Source of the DNA: Haloplanus salinarum
GTDB lineage: Archaea > Halobacteriota > Halobacteria > Halobacteriales > Haloferacaceae
Assembly (NCBI RefSeq): GCF_024498175.1
Contig: NZ_CP101823.1
Span: 3,230,987-3,294,986 of the forward strand
Length of the DNA stretch: 64,000 bases
Direction of reading: 5' to 3'
Shown in pieces: positions 9,115-18,136 of this stretch. The position numbers were made by a program, and so were the translations under genes. The notes beneath the pieces were generated by a model. That model did no database searches, was not told the DNA's origin, and worked only from the letters and a program-made list of their open reading frames with translations. How positions within the stretch are numbered: the stretch's first letter is position 1; every line of letters starts with the position of its first letter.

Positions 9115-11439
9115 TCAGTCGCCCCGGCGGGCCAGCAGCCCGACCGCCAGCAACGCGGCCACCGCGCCGATACCCCCGAATCCGGGGCCGATCCCGGTCG
9201 TCGCCGTCCGTCCGCCGGCGTCCGTCGTCGACGTGGACGCCGTCGGGGGCGGCGTGCGTGTCACGACCGGCGTCCCCGTAGGTGTCGCGGTCGGCGTCGG
9301 CGTCGGCGTCGCGGTCGGGGCCGCCGTCGGTCGGTCGAGCACGACGACGCCGAACACGGAGAACCCTGGTGTCTCGGCCGTCAGGACGACCACCCGGTCG
9401 TCGGCCCGCGCGACGGTCGTCTCCAAGACCCGAAGCCCGTCACCGTCGTAACGGACGATCCGGAGACGCTCCGGCGTCCCGCCCATCGCGTCGACCGTCG
9501 ACCGGGCTACGGTGATCCTGAGCGACCCGCCGTCGGACGCTACGTCGCCCGGTGGCCTGATATCGACGGCGCCGAGGACCCGTCCGTCCGGTTCCGGCGC
9601 CACGCTCGGGAACGACCCGACCGGGTCGACGGTGACCGACCCCGTCGTCGCCGACCCGAACGTCACTCCGACCTCCTTGACTGGACCGGCGTGGACGGTC
9701 TGAGACACCGAATCCTCCCCGACGAGAACCGATCGGCCGACGTCGTCGCGGGTGCTTCGCTCGACGACCCCGGTGAGGGTGACGGTGATCGTGCCCTGGT
9801 CAGTGCCACCGTTTCCGTCGTCGACGGTGTAGGTGAAACTGTCCGTGGCCGTCTGACCGGCGCCGAGGCTCCCGAACTGGCCGTTGGGATCGTAGACCCA
9901 ACTGCCGTCGCTGTCGACGGTGACCGTCGCCCCGCTGTCGAGGGTGACCATGCTTCCCGAGGCGAAGCTCTCCCCGTCGACCGCGCCGAGCGAGAGCGAG
10001 TCTCCCTCGACGTCGGTGGACAATTCCAGCAGATCGGCACCGTCCCCGTCGTCGACCGTGAGTAGGCTGTTCTCGTCGGTGGTGGCGGTGTCGTCGTTGG
10101 CCGTGGGCGCGTCGTTGACCGGAGCGACGGTGACGTTCAGGGTCGCCGTGTCGGTGCCGCCGTTGCCGTCGCTCACTTCGTAGGTGATACTGACATTGGC
10201 GGTCGCGTCGTCGCCGGGGTCGAACTGGATCTTGTCGTTGTTCGGACCCGTGATCCGGGCCGTGCCGTGACTCGGACCGTTCGTGATGGCGCTCACGTCG
10301 AGGGCGTCGCCGTCGACGTCACTGTCGTTGGTGACGACATCGACAGTGACACTCGCGTCCTCGTCGGTCGTCGCGGAATCGTCGCTCGCGGTGGGTGCGT
10401 CGTTGACCGGATCGACGGTGACGTTCAGGGTCGCCGTGTCGGCGCCCCCGTTACCGTCGCTCACTTCGTAGGTGATACTGATATTAGCGGTCGCGTCGTC
10501 ACCGGGGTCGAACTGGATCTTGTCGTTGCTCTCGCCCGTGATCTGGGCCGTGCCGTGGCTTGGACCGTTCGTGATGTTACTCACGTCGAGGGCGTCGCCG
10601 TCCGGGTCGGTGTCGTTGGCGACGACGTCGACGGTGACACTCGTGTCCTCGTCGGTGGTGGCGGTGTCGTCGTTCGCAGTCGGGGCACCGGCGATCACGT
10701 TACTCCCCTGTGTGGTCGCCGCGCCGCCGAAGAAGTTGAACGAACCGGCATCGTTCTTGGTCACGTTGATCGTGACCTTCTGGAGCGTCTTGCTCGAGTT
10801 CGTCTTTACGGCGTAGCCCCAGATTCCGGCTTCGTTGGCGTTTTTGTAACTAGTACTGTAGTATCGATCCATCCCGTCCCGAACCGCGTAGCCGGGGTCG
10901 CTCGGTCCCGAGGTATTGAACCAGTCGGGGACGGTGAAATTCTGTGATGTCTCGGTCGATCCGTCGGTGTAGTTGAGTTTGATCTTGAACTTCGCCGGCG
11001 TGCTCGGCCCGGCACCCCCGGCCGACGCGACGACGTGGGTGGTGTTGTACTGGCCCTTGGTGACCGACGCCGTCACGCTCCCCGTCCCGGTGGTCTGCCA
11101 CGCGTTGCTGTCGTTGGAGTCGAAGTCGGCGAGGTCGAACTTCGGGTGGACACCCGCCGTTGCGGCGAACACGCCGTCGTCCGGAACGCCTTGGTCGGCG
11201 GGATTACCGTTGTTCTGTGCCACCGACGACGAGACGAGCGAGTAGTCGCCGTTGTCGAAATCGCCGGCCGTATCGTCGTTCGCCCCGCGCACGACGTCGG
11301 CGTTGTAGATACCCGAGAACTCGAGTTGGGACGTCGTCTCGGCCGTAGCCGTCCCCGAGAACGCGACAACGCCGGCGAACGCCGACGTGACCAGCAGCAC
11401 CGACAGGGTAACTGCGCGCAGTTTCGACGCCCTCGACAT
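9115..11439 (-). CDS. Secreted surface protein with cadherin-like tandem repeats and PGF-CTERM-like tail
   Basis: About 774 residues. The signal peptide (about 1-34) resembles those of haloarchaeal surface glycoproteins (SKLRAVTLSVLLVTSAFAG). A unique N-terminal domain precedes three tandem modules of about 96 residues, beginning near 253, 349 and 445 with NDDTATTDE-type motifs; the first two are nearly identical. Then comes a PGF-pre-PGF-like domain ending TPGFSVFGVVV, a Thr/Pro stalk, and GIGPGFGGIGAVAALLAVGLLARR. That tail matches the archaeosortase ArtA sorting signal, implying lipid anchoring in the S-layer. ATG at 11439 is preferred over the adjacent GTG at 11442. Confidence 0.85.
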   Translation of the reverse strand: MSRASKLRAVTLSVLLVTSAFAGVVAFSGTATAETTSQLEFSGIYNADVVRGANDDTAGDFDNGDYSLVSSSVAQNNGNPADQGVPDDGVFAATAGVHPKFDLADFDSNDSNAWQTTGTGSVTASVTKGQYNTTHVVASAGGAGPSTPAKFKIKLNYTDGSTETSQNFTVPDWFNTSGPSDPGYAVRDGMDRYYSTSYKNANEAGIWGYAVKTNSSKTLQKVTINVTKNDAGSFNFFGGAATTQGSNVIAGAPTANDDTATTDEDTSVTVDVVANDTDPDGDALDVSNITNGPSHGTAQITGESNDKIQFDPGDDATANISITYEVSDGNGGADTATLNVTVDPVNDAPTASDDSATTDEDASVTVDVVTNDSDVDGDALDVSAITNGPSHGTARITGPNNDKIQFDPGDDATANVSITYEVSDGNGGTDTATLNVTVAPVNDAPTANDDTATTDENSLLTVDDGDGADLLELSTDVEGDSLSLGAVDGESFASGSMVTLDSGATVTVDSDGSWVYDPNGQFGSLGAGQTATDSFTYTVDDGNGGTDQGTITVTLTGVVERSTRDDVGRSVLVGEDSVSQTVHAGPVKEVGVTFGSATTGSVTVDPVGSFPSVAPEPDGRVLGAVDIRPPGDVASDGGSLRITVARSTVDAMGGTPERLRIVRYDGDGLRVLETTVARADDRVVVLTAETPGFSVFGVVVLDRPTAAPTATPTPTPTATPTGTPVVTRTPPPTASTSTTDAGGRTATTGIGPGFGGIGAVAALLAVGLLARRGD
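10111..10686. repeat. Two near-identical 288-bp units within the surface protein gene
   Basis: The DNA for the first two cadherin-like modules (about 10399-10686 and 10111-10398) is almost the same over 288 bp, including shared strings such as GGGGTCGAACTGGATCTTGTC. A third, diverged module follows. Such units can expand or contract by recombination. Confidence 0.75.
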
Positions 11440-11777
11440 CACGACTGTCCCGAGACGTGTTCGTGCACACTCGTCCAGTCGGGCGACTGGGGCTCTATCT
11501 GCCCGTCTGTGCGCCCGACTGCTTGCTGATCACGCGACGATTCCAGTGATGGACCTGTCGTGGCCACGGCTTCATCAGACTCGTGATTCATGCACAGTAA
11601 TGGAATAGATGTAACAAAACCGTTCGGATCGCGCTGTATCGGGATGTGAGCCCGTATGGAGGGAACTGCGCGAGGAGGTGATCGACGACCGTCGGAGACG
11701 ACCGAAGACCGACGATCAGCGACATCCCGACGCGTGCCGAACGTGTTTTTAGGGTTCCGGCACTCTTATCGACGACC
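11440..11777. other. Intergenic region of about 338 bp
   Basis: No convincing gene was found. The right part holds a TGTTTTTAG box about 30 nt before the isochorismatase start codon. The left part should hold the promoter of the surface protein gene, but no single clear TATA box stands out. Confidence 0.5.
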
Positions 11778-12359
11778 ATGCCGTACGATCCCGACACAAC
11801 GGCAGTCGTCGTCGTCGACATGCAGAACGGCTTCTGTCACCCCGACGGGAGCCTCTATGCCCCCCCGAGCGAGGCGGCGGTCGGCGAGGTGGCGTCGCTG
11901 GTCGATCGGGCCCACGAAGCGGGCGCACGCGTCGTCTACACGCGCGACGTCCACCCGCCCGAGCAGTTCGACGGGACCCACTACTACGACGAGTTCGACC
12001 GCTGGGGCGAACACGTCCTCGAAGGCTCGTGGGAGGCCCGCCTCGTCGACGAACTCGACGTCCGCCCCGCCGACCACGTCGTCGAGAAACACACCTACGA
12101 CGCGTTCCACGACACCGAACTCGACGGCTGGCTCTCGGCCAGAGGGATCGACGACCTGCTCATCTGTGGCACCCTCGCCAACGTCTGTGTCCTCCACACC
12201 GCCGGGAGCGCGGGGCTGCGGGACTACCGACCCGTCCTCGTCACCGACGCCATCGGCTACATCGAGGAGACCGACCACGAGTACGCCGTCGACCACGCCG
12301 ACTGGCTGTTCGGCGAGACGACGACCGTCGACGCCGTCGACTTTCTCCCCACCTGCTGA
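11778..12359 (+). CDS. Isochorismatase-family cysteine hydrolase, probable nicotinamidase
   Basis: 193 residues with the isochorismatase/nicotinamidase fold. The catalytic triad is visible as D14 (VVVDMQNGF), K104 (VVEKHTYDAF) and C137 (CGTLANVCVLHT). Nicotinamidases convert nicotinamide to nicotinate for NAD salvage, and this length and motif set fit PncA-like enzymes. Related amidohydrolases share the triad, so the substrate is inferred. It is monocistronic, with a T-rich box about 30 nt upstream. Confidence 0.8.
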   Translation: MPYDPDTTAVVVVDMQNGFCHPDGSLYAPPSEAAVGEVASLVDRAHEAGARVVYTRDVHPPEQFDGTHYYDEFDRWGEHVLEGSWEARLVDELDVRPADHVVEKHTYDAFHDTELDGWLSARGIDDLLICGTLANVCVLHTAGSAGLRDYRPVLVTDAIGYIEETDHEYAVDHADWLFGETTTVDAVDFLPTC

Positions 12360-12370
12360 CCCGATAGCAA

Positions 12371-12380
12371 TAGTTATTAT
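12371..12380 (+). promoter_or_regulatory. TATA-like box for nikR
   Basis: TAGTTATTAT lies about 23-32 nt before the nikR ATG at 12403, the spacing of a leaderless haloarchaeal transcript. Confidence 0.5.
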
Positions 12381-12402
12381 CTGAGCGCCGATGTGTTAAT
12401 AC

Positions 12403-12831
12403 ATGACGGTGGTCAGCGTCTCGATGCCCGAGGAACTGGTAGAGCGGATCGACGCCTTCGCGGACGAACACGGCTACACCGGCCGGAGCGAGGTCGTCCG
12501 CGACGCCTCCCGATCCCTCCTCGGCGAGTTCGAGGACAAGCGACTGGAGAACCGCGACCTCATGGCGGTCGTGACGGTCATCTTCGACTACGAGACCACG
12601 AGCGTCGAGGAGCGAATGATGGGGCTCCGTCACGACTACGAGGGGTTGGTCGCCGCCAACTTCCACAGCCACGTCGGCTCCCACTACTGCATGGAGCTGT
12701 TCGTCCTCGAAGGGCGGCTGGAACCCATCTCCACGTTCGTCGGCAAGATCCGGGCGACCCAGGACACCCTCAGCGTCGACTACTCGGTGATGCCGGTCGA
12801 CGAGTTCGGGCCCGCGGTGCCGTCCGAGTGA
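12403..12831 (+). CDS. nikR: Nickel-responsive transcriptional regulator NikR
   Basis: 142 residues. An N-terminal ribbon-helix-helix DNA-binding domain (about 1-45, [21 protein letters not shown]) is followed by an ACT-like nickel-sensing tetramerisation domain. The high-affinity Ni ligands of the family are all present: H77, H88, H90 and C96, matching E. coli H76, H87, H89 and C95 with a shift of one. No nickel transporter or nickel enzyme is adjacent, so its target must be elsewhere. Confidence 0.92.
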   Translation: MTVVSVSMPEELVERIDAFADEHGYTGRSEVVRDASRSLLGEFEDKRLENRDLMAVVTVIFDYETTSVEERMMGLRHDYEGLVAANFHSHVGSHYCMELFVLEGRLEPISTFVGKIRATQDTLSVDYSVMPVDEFGPAVPSE

Positions 12832-12832
12832 A

Positions 12833-13705
12833 TCAGCCGGACTCCGCCTCCGACTCGACGACGATGGCACCCCTCGCGCCGAGCGAGTGGTGCGGCGCGC
12901 AGGCGTAGCGGTAGGTCCCCGGCTCCTCGAACGTGTGTTCGAACCGGACACCCGGCTCGGTGTACACCTCCGTCCCGATGTCGGCGTCCTCGAAGCGGAT
13001 CTGGTGGGGTCCCCCCGTCCACACCCAGCGGACGGTCGTCCCGGGCGACACCCGGGCCGCCGGGGGCGAGAACGTGAAGTCGCTCTCCCCCTCCGCCGAA
13101 CCGACGGTGACGAGTGGCGACGAGTAGTCCCGCCAGTCGACGACCGTCCCGTCGTAGATGTTCACCCCGGCCAGCCAGTCGTCGACGGCCGGATAGTCGC
13201 TCGACGGGGGGTCGGCCACGACGACGACGCCGATCATGCCGGCGTCGCGGCTCGGCTCCGAGACGTAGCGATAGACCCCACGCTCCTCGAACCGGTGGGC
13301 GAACGTCGTCCCGTGGGATCCGACGGGGGCACCGCTATCGAACGCCCCGTCGGCGGCGACGACGTTCGCGGGGTCGCCGCGACCGCTCCACTCCCACGTG
13401 ACGGTCGTGCCGGGGACGACGCGGACGGCGGCGGGCCCGAACGCGTCGTGGCCGTGGCCCGCCCCGCGGCCGTCGCCGACGGTCACCGTCGGGTCGGCGT
13501 CGGGGGCGTACCGCTCGACTGCCCCCTCGTAACCGTTCGCGTCGGCCAACCAGTCGTCGAGACAGCCGCAGTCGTCGTGATCGTGACCGGCGCCGGACGT
13601 CGCGCCGGTCGATTGCCCTCGTGCCGTGCAGCCGGCCAACGCGCCGGTGCCGAGGAGGGAGACGGTCACGAACTCGCGCCGGGACCAATCGGACGGATCG
13701 TGCAT
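12833..13705 (-). CDS. Tandem-domain halocyanin-like cupredoxin lipoprotein with degenerate copper sites
   Basis: 290 residues. The N-terminus SRREFVTVSLLGTGALAGC combines a Tat motif with a lipobox. Two plastocyanin-type domains follow (about 50-165 and 170-285), each opening with a halocyanin DDWLA motif. Domain 2 keeps His (GPHQIRF), Cys and His (CAPHH), but Ala replaces the axial Met. In domain 1 the His and Cys positions are replaced (PANVV, YVSEPSRDAGM), while Met is retained. Family members are membrane-anchored blue-copper electron carriers. Domain 1 is unlikely to bind copper in the classical way. Convergent with nikR, one base apart. Confidence 0.85.
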   Translation of the reverse strand: MHDPSDWSRREFVTVSLLGTGALAGCTARGQSTGATSGAGHDHDDCGCLDDWLADANGYEGAVERYAPDADPTVTVGDGRGAGHGHDAFGPAAVRVVPGTTVTWEWSGRGDPANVVAADGAFDSGAPVGSHGTTFAHRFEERGVYRYVSEPSRDAGMIGVVVVADPPSSDYPAVDDWLAGVNIYDGTVVDWRDYSSPLVTVGSAEGESDFTFSPPAARVSPGTTVRWVWTGGPHQIRFEDADIGTEVYTEPGVRFEHTFEEPGTYRYACAPHHSLGARGAIVVESEAESG

Positions 13706-13849
13706 AGCTTTCACACCTCCCGTCGGGCTCCCCGCGGGCGAATAAAGTACTCCGGGGCGCGTTCCCGGATTCTCGGAACGCTCCCGTCCGGCGACTCCCG
13801 GCCGTCTCCGCCCCATCCGTTTTGTCCCTGGGGGACCGATCGATCCCCC

Positions 13850-14572
13850 GTGACCGACCTCCGCTATCTGCCCGCCGCCGACGGCGTCACCGAGTTCGAG
13901 GCGACCGTGACCGAAACGACCGACGACTACGTCGTCCTCGACGGGACGTACTTCTACCCGGGTGGCGGCGGCCAGCCCCCGGACCGGGGCGAACTGTCGT
14001 GGGACCGCGGCCGGGCGACCGTCGTCGACGCCGAGAAGAACCACGGCGACGTGCGCCATCACGTCGCCGACGTCGAGGGGTCGCTCCCCGAACCGGGTGC
14101 GACGGTCACCGGTCGGATCGACGCCGGCCGGCGCGACCGACTCCGCCGGACCCACACCGCCCAACACGTCGTCTCGCGGGTCGTCCTCGACGAGTACGGG
14201 GCGGCGACGGTGGGCAACAGCGTCTCGGTCGACGGTGCCCGGATCGATTTCGAACCCGCCGACTTCGACGACGAGGACCTGGCGACAGTCGAGCGCCTGA
14301 CCAACCGGATTCTCGACCGGAACCTCCCCGTCGAGAAGGTCGAGCGCCCCCGTGCGGCCGTCGAGGACGCGGTGCCGGAGGGGCGGACCCAACTCGACTC
14401 CATCCCCGAGAGCGTCGATCCACTCCGGGTCGTCGCCATCGGCGACTTCGACCTGTGTCCCTGCGGGGGGACCCACGTCGACCGGCTGGGCGAGGTGGGG
14501 GCCGTCCGGCTCACGAACCGCGTCTCGAAGGGGGCTGACGTCGAGCGGATCGAGTACGTCCTCGAACCCTGA
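13850..14572 (+). CDS. alaX: Alanyl-tRNA editing hydrolase AlaX
   Basis: 240 residues from a GTG start; no ATG fits upstream of VTDLRYLPAADGV. It is a free-standing homologue of the alanyl-tRNA synthetase editing domain, which hydrolyses mischarged Ser- or Gly-tRNA(Ala). Zinc ligands are visible: HTAQH (H102, H106) and CGGTH (C205, H209). Residues 30-50 carry the family's FYPGGGGQPPDRG segment. The TGA stop lies inside repeat copy 2. Confidence 0.93.
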   Translation: MTDLRYLPAADGVTEFEATVTETTDDYVVLDGTYFYPGGGGQPPDRGELSWDRGRATVVDAEKNHGDVRHHVADVEGSLPEPGATVTGRIDAGRRDRLRRTHTAQHVVSRVVLDEYGAATVGNSVSVDGARIDFEPADFDDEDLATVERLTNRILDRNLPVEKVERPRAAVEDAVPEGRTQLDSIPESVDPLRVVAIGDFDLCPCGGTHVDRLGEVGAVRLTNRVSKGADVERIEYVLEP

Positions 14573-14652
14573 TACGGAGTACTGTAACTGTTCACCGGTG
14601 GTTCGACAGAAGTCCGGCGAACCACCGGTAATGACTTACGCCAAACAGTATG
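14570..14652. repeat. Dispersed palindromic element, copy 2
   Basis: About 83 bp. The 12-bp arms ACCGGTGGTTCG (14594-14605) and CGAACCACCGGT (14618-14629) surround a 12-nt loop. The left flank GATACGG-GTACTGTAACTGTTC and right flank AATGACTTACG-CCAAACAGTATG match copies 1 and 3. The alaX stop TGA is the first trinucleotide of the element. Confidence 0.85.
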
Positions 14653-14695
14653 ACGCCGGGGCCACGTATTTCGGAGCGGAGGCCGTACCGCCGGT

Positions 14696-15067
14696 ATGCT
14701 CAGAGCGGCGCTACACGCGTTCGGTTACGCGGTTGCCCACGTCCTCTTTCTCGGTGCCGACACCCCGACGACCGTCGCCCGTCGCCTCCGCTTGGCCTAC
14801 CGCCTCGTCGGCGTCGACGTCGTCGAGACCCCGCGGGTCGACGACGTCGAGCGGACGGTCTTCCTGTGTCCCTACCGGAACCTCGGCGCGGCGTGGTTCG
14901 GCGAGAAGTGGCTCTGTCACGACGTCCTCGACCGCGTCGACGACGGCTACGTGACCTACCTCCGACGACACAGGGATATCGACTACCAGCGACCCCGCGG
15001 CTGTGCCGACCTGGCGTACTGCGACGAGTCGGCGTACTGTTATTCGGAGGTGTCCGAGCGCCGGTAG
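14696..15067 (+). CDS. Conserved-looking haloarchaeal protein of unknown function
   Basis: 123 residues, Cys- and Arg-rich towards the C-terminus (FLCPYRN, WLCHDVLDRVDDGY, RGCADLAYCDESAYCYSE). The eight-residue spacing of several Cys suggests possible metal or cluster binding, but no known motif fits. Its stop is followed directly by the ATG of the methyltransferase, so the two are probably co-translated. No family recognised. Confidence 0.65.
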   Translation: MLRAALHAFGYAVAHVLFLGADTPTTVARRLRLAYRLVGVDVVETPRVDDVERTVFLCPYRNLGAAWFGEKWLCHDVLDRVDDGYVTYLRRHRDIDYQRPRGCADLAYCDESAYCYSEVSERR

Positions 15068-15934
15068 ATGGCCCGAGACCTCCGGGAGCGGATCGCCGAC
15101 CAGTTCTCCTACCGCGGCGAGCGCGCCGACGTCTGGCGGGGGTTCGACCACCTGCTCGACACCGAGGCCTTCCTCAACCTCGGCTACTCGCCGTGGTATC
15201 TCCCCCACGCCGTCGGGTCGAGCCAGGCGCGGCTCGCCGACCGCCTCGGCGACCGACTCGCGGCCGCGCTCCCCGCGACCGACGGCGTCCGCCTCCTCGA
15301 CCTCGGCTGTGGACGGGGCGGCCCCGCCGTCCGCCTCGCCGAACGCTTCGGCTTCGACGTGATCGGGGTCGACCTCGTCCCCTACAACGTCCGCCGGGCC
15401 GCCGAGACGGCCCGGTCGGCCGGCGTCGATCCGGCGTTCGTCGTCGGCGACGCGACCCGTCTCCCGGTCGTCGCCGAGGCGGTCCCCGCCTGCGTCGCGG
15501 CCGACTCGATCGTCTACGTCCCCGACACCGCGGCCGTCTTCGCCGAACTACGGCGCGTCCTCGAACCCGGCGGCGTCGTCGTCTGTTCGGACCTCGTGGC
15601 GGCCCCGGACGTCGACGACGCCGCCCGCCGCGCGGTCGACGCCTTCGCCGACGCGTGGGACATGCCGCCGCTTCTCGCGGCCGACGCCTACGAGCGCGTC
15701 GTCGCGGACCACCTCACCGTCCGTTCCGTCGAGGACGTCACCGCCCACAGCGTCGGCCGGTTCCGGACCTGGACCGCGCTGTACCTGCGGCTGGCGGACG
15801 CGCTGGGCGGGCGGCCCCTCGCCGCCGTCCTCCGGCGTCTGGACCTCGATCCCGCGGCCGTCACCGAACGGATCCGCCGGGCCCACGATGCCCTCCCGCA
15901 TCTCCGGCACGTGGTCGTCGTCGCGGAGCGGTAG
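15068..15934 (+). CDS. Class I SAM-dependent methyltransferase
   Basis: 288 residues. Motif I LLDLGCGRGGPA (about 76-87) binds SAM; an acidic residue ends the next strand (FDVIGVDL). The following VPDTAAVFAELRRVLEPGGVVVCSDL segment is typical of UbiE/sarcosine-type small-molecule methyltransferases. The C-terminal part is a helical region resembling substrate-lid domains. The substrate cannot be read from the sequence. The start abuts the stop of the preceding gene. Confidence 0.85.
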   Translation: MARDLRERIADQFSYRGERADVWRGFDHLLDTEAFLNLGYSPWYLPHAVGSSQARLADRLGDRLAAALPATDGVRLLDLGCGRGGPAVRLAERFGFDVIGVDLVPYNVRRAAETARSAGVDPAFVVGDATRLPVVAEAVPACVAADSIVYVPDTAAVFAELRRVLEPGGVVVCSDLVAAPDVDDAARRAVDAFADAWDMPPLLAADAYERVVADHLTVRSVEDVTAHSVGRFRTWTALYLRLADALGGRPLAAVLRRLDLDPAAVTERIRRAHDALPHLRHVVVVAER

Positions 15935-15980
15935 GCTCGGATCGACGGACCCAAACGGGACCCCCGTCTACGGCCCGCCG

Positions 15981-17213
15981 ATGGACATCCGGTTTCTCGG
16001 CGGGGCTCGCGAGGTCGGTCGGAGCGCCGTCCTCGTGAACGACCGCCTCCTGCTGGATTTCGGGATGCTGACCGGGAACCCGCCCCAGTTCCCGGTGGAG
16101 ACCCCGTCCCCCGGGGCGGTCGTCGTCAGCCACGGCCACCTCGACCACGTCGGGACGGTCCCGTCGCTGCTCTCCGGTGACGACCGACCGCCCGTCCACT
16201 GGACGCCGCCGACGTACGAACTCGCGCTCACCCTCGCTCGTGACACGCTCAAGCTCCACGGCGGGTCGTACCGGTGTCCGTTCACGGAGAACGACCTCAA
16301 ACGCGTCACCGAGGTCTCGGAGCCACACGGGTACCGTGAGACGTTCGCGGCGGCCGGCCACGAGGTGACGCTCTACGACGCCGGGCACATCCCCGGCAGC
16401 GCGCACGTCCTCGTGGACGACGGCGACACCCGGCTCCTCTATACGGGCGATTTCCACACCGACGACCAGCGGCTCGTCTCGGGGACGACCGCGCGGCCCG
16501 ACGCGGACGTGGTGCTCTGCGAGAGCACGTACGCCGACGTCGAACACGAGGCCCGGGAAGACGTCGAGCAGCGGTTCGCGCGGAGCGTCGAGCGGACGCT
16601 GTGGGAGGGCGGTACGGTCGTCGTTCCGGCGTTCGCGATCGGACGCACCCAGGAGATGATGCTCGTCTGCGAGGCGTACGACATCCCCTGTTACGTCGAC
16701 GGGATGGGGAAAGGCGTCACCGAGATGCTTCGGGGGTATCCCGAGTTCGTCCGCGACGCCGACGCGCTCCGGCGGGCGGCGTCCCACGCCCGGTTCGTCA
16801 CCGGGCGCGACGGACAGCGCAAGCGCATCACCGACCAGAAGGCGGCGATCATCACCACCAGCGGGATGCTCTCCGGCGGCCCCGCCATGACCTACATCCC
16901 CGAGATCCGGGCCAACCCGACCAACAAGGTCACGATGACCGGCTATCAGGTCGAGGGGACCCCCGGGCGGGACCTCGTGGAGACGGGGAGCGCCAAAATC
17001 GACGGCCGCGTGATGCCCGTCAGCGCGCAGGTCGAACAGTACGATTTCTCCGCCCACGCCGACCGGACCGGCCTCCGCGAGTTCCTCGAGTCGTACCGGG
17101 ACACGCGCGTGTTGGTGAACCACGGCGACCGCTGTGTGGCGTTCGCGGCGGAACTCGCCGCCGACGGCTTCGAGGCGACGGCGCCCGCGGTCGGCGACGA
17201 GTTCACCGTCTGA
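15981..17213 (+). CDS. Beta-CASP metallo-beta-lactamase ribonuclease (mRNA 3'-end processing type)
   Basis: 410 residues. The MBL metal motif SHGHLDH has H51, H53, D55 and H56. The next metal residues lie in DAGHIPGSAHV and YTGDFHTDD. Beta-CASP hallmarks follow: VVPAFAIGRTQE, ITTSGMLSGGPAMTY, FSAHAD and the C-terminal VNHGD. No KH domains precede it, so it resembles aCPSF2/RNase J-like enzymes rather than KH-containing aCPSF1. Role: endo/exonucleolytic RNA processing in the cytoplasm. The start at 15981 gives the usual MDIRFLGGAREVGRS opening. Confidence 0.88.
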   Translation: MDIRFLGGAREVGRSAVLVNDRLLLDFGMLTGNPPQFPVETPSPGAVVVSHGHLDHVGTVPSLLSGDDRPPVHWTPPTYELALTLARDTLKLHGGSYRCPFTENDLKRVTEVSEPHGYRETFAAAGHEVTLYDAGHIPGSAHVLVDDGDTRLLYTGDFHTDDQRLVSGTTARPDADVVLCESTYADVEHEAREDVEQRFARSVERTLWEGGTVVVPAFAIGRTQEMMLVCEAYDIPCYVDGMGKGVTEMLRGYPEFVRDADALRRAASHARFVTGRDGQRKRITDQKAAIITTSGMLSGGPAMTYIPEIRANPTNKVTMTGYQVEGTPGRDLVETGSAKIDGRVMPVSAQVEQYDFSAHADRTGLREFLESYRDTRVLVNHGDRCVAFAAELAADGFEATAPAVGDEFTV

Positions 17214-18020
17214 TCACTCCGCCGTGTCAACGACCCGGTAGTTGATGTTGCCGTCCCGGAGGCGATCCAGGTGCGTCGAGAGTTCGTCCGCGACGGCGAG
17301 CAACAGAATGTCGAGCCCCCGGGCGGCGGCCTCCCCGACGGCCTCCGGCGTCCCGAAGCGCACGTCGGGATCGAGGTCGGCCGCCTGCGCCGCCGCGTAC
17401 GCCTCGGTGCCCGCCGTCGCGACCAGGTCCGCGTCGGCCGCGTGGCCGGCGAACGTCGCCGTCTCCACCGCCGCGCTCCCGCCGTCCTGCACCCGGGGGA
17501 TCGAGACGGCGGTCACCCGCCCGAGGTCGTAGTCGAGGACGCCCTCGAAGTCGGTGACGCCCACGTCACGCCCCGGATCGGCGCTCGTGACGGCAACCGC
17601 GGTTGTGCTTCCCGTCGCGCCGGGCGTCGCCCGGAGGACGCCGCCGCGCATCGACAGCGAGACCGCTTCGCCTTCCATGATCGGCGCGGTGGCGAGTGCG
17701 GTTTCGATCTCGACCTGGCCGATCACGTCCTCGGCGACGTGGCCGACGAACTCCCGGAGTTCGTCCGTCCGCCCGATGAGCCAGTCGACGCCTTCCTTGG
17801 TCACCTCGTACCGCCCGCGCCCGGGGCTCCGGACGTATCCCTCCTCGATGAGCCCTTGGAGGTAGTCGCTTACCGCCTGTGCGGTGATACCAATGTCGTC
17901 CGCGATCTCCCGCTGGCTGACGGCCGGCTGTCGCTCCGCGATGCCGACTAGGATCTGATACCGGGTCGCGGCACGCTTGCTCTGCAGGACGCCAGCCTCG
18001 CGGTCGGCGCTCTCTTCCAT
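17214..18020 (-). CDS. Winged-helix transcriptional regulator, COG1497-like
   Basis: 268 residues. The N-terminal winged helix (about 15-85) has SQREIADDIGITAQAVSDYLQGLIEEGYV as the helix-turn-helix and RGRYEVTKEGVDWL as the wing. The C-terminal 180 residues form an alpha/beta domain ending in DELSTHLDRLRDGNINYRVVDTAE, which could sense a ligand. The start at 18020 is chosen because the residues before it are basic and unlike the family. It is convergent with the beta-CASP gene with no gap. Confidence 0.8.
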   Translation of the reverse strand: MEESADREAGVLQSKRAATRYQILVGIAERQPAVSQREIADDIGITAQAVSDYLQGLIEEGYVRSPGRGRYEVTKEGVDWLIGRTDELREFVGHVAEDVIGQVEIETALATAPIMEGEAVSLSMRGGVLRATPGATGSTTAVAVTSADPGRDVGVTDFEGVLDYDLGRVTAVSIPRVQDGGSAAVETATFAGHAADADLVATAGTEAYAAAQAADLDPDVRFGTPEAVGEAAARGLDILLLAVADELSTHLDRLRDGNINYRVVDTAE

Positions 18021-18136
18021 CGCCGTCACTCCGCCCGCGCTCCTCAAGTATTTTTTCCCTAGTCCGGGCGCGGTTGTGATTCTCGTGCCAGCACGGAAAT
18101 CAGACTTTCGCCTGGAAAAGTAAACTTGTACGTCGA

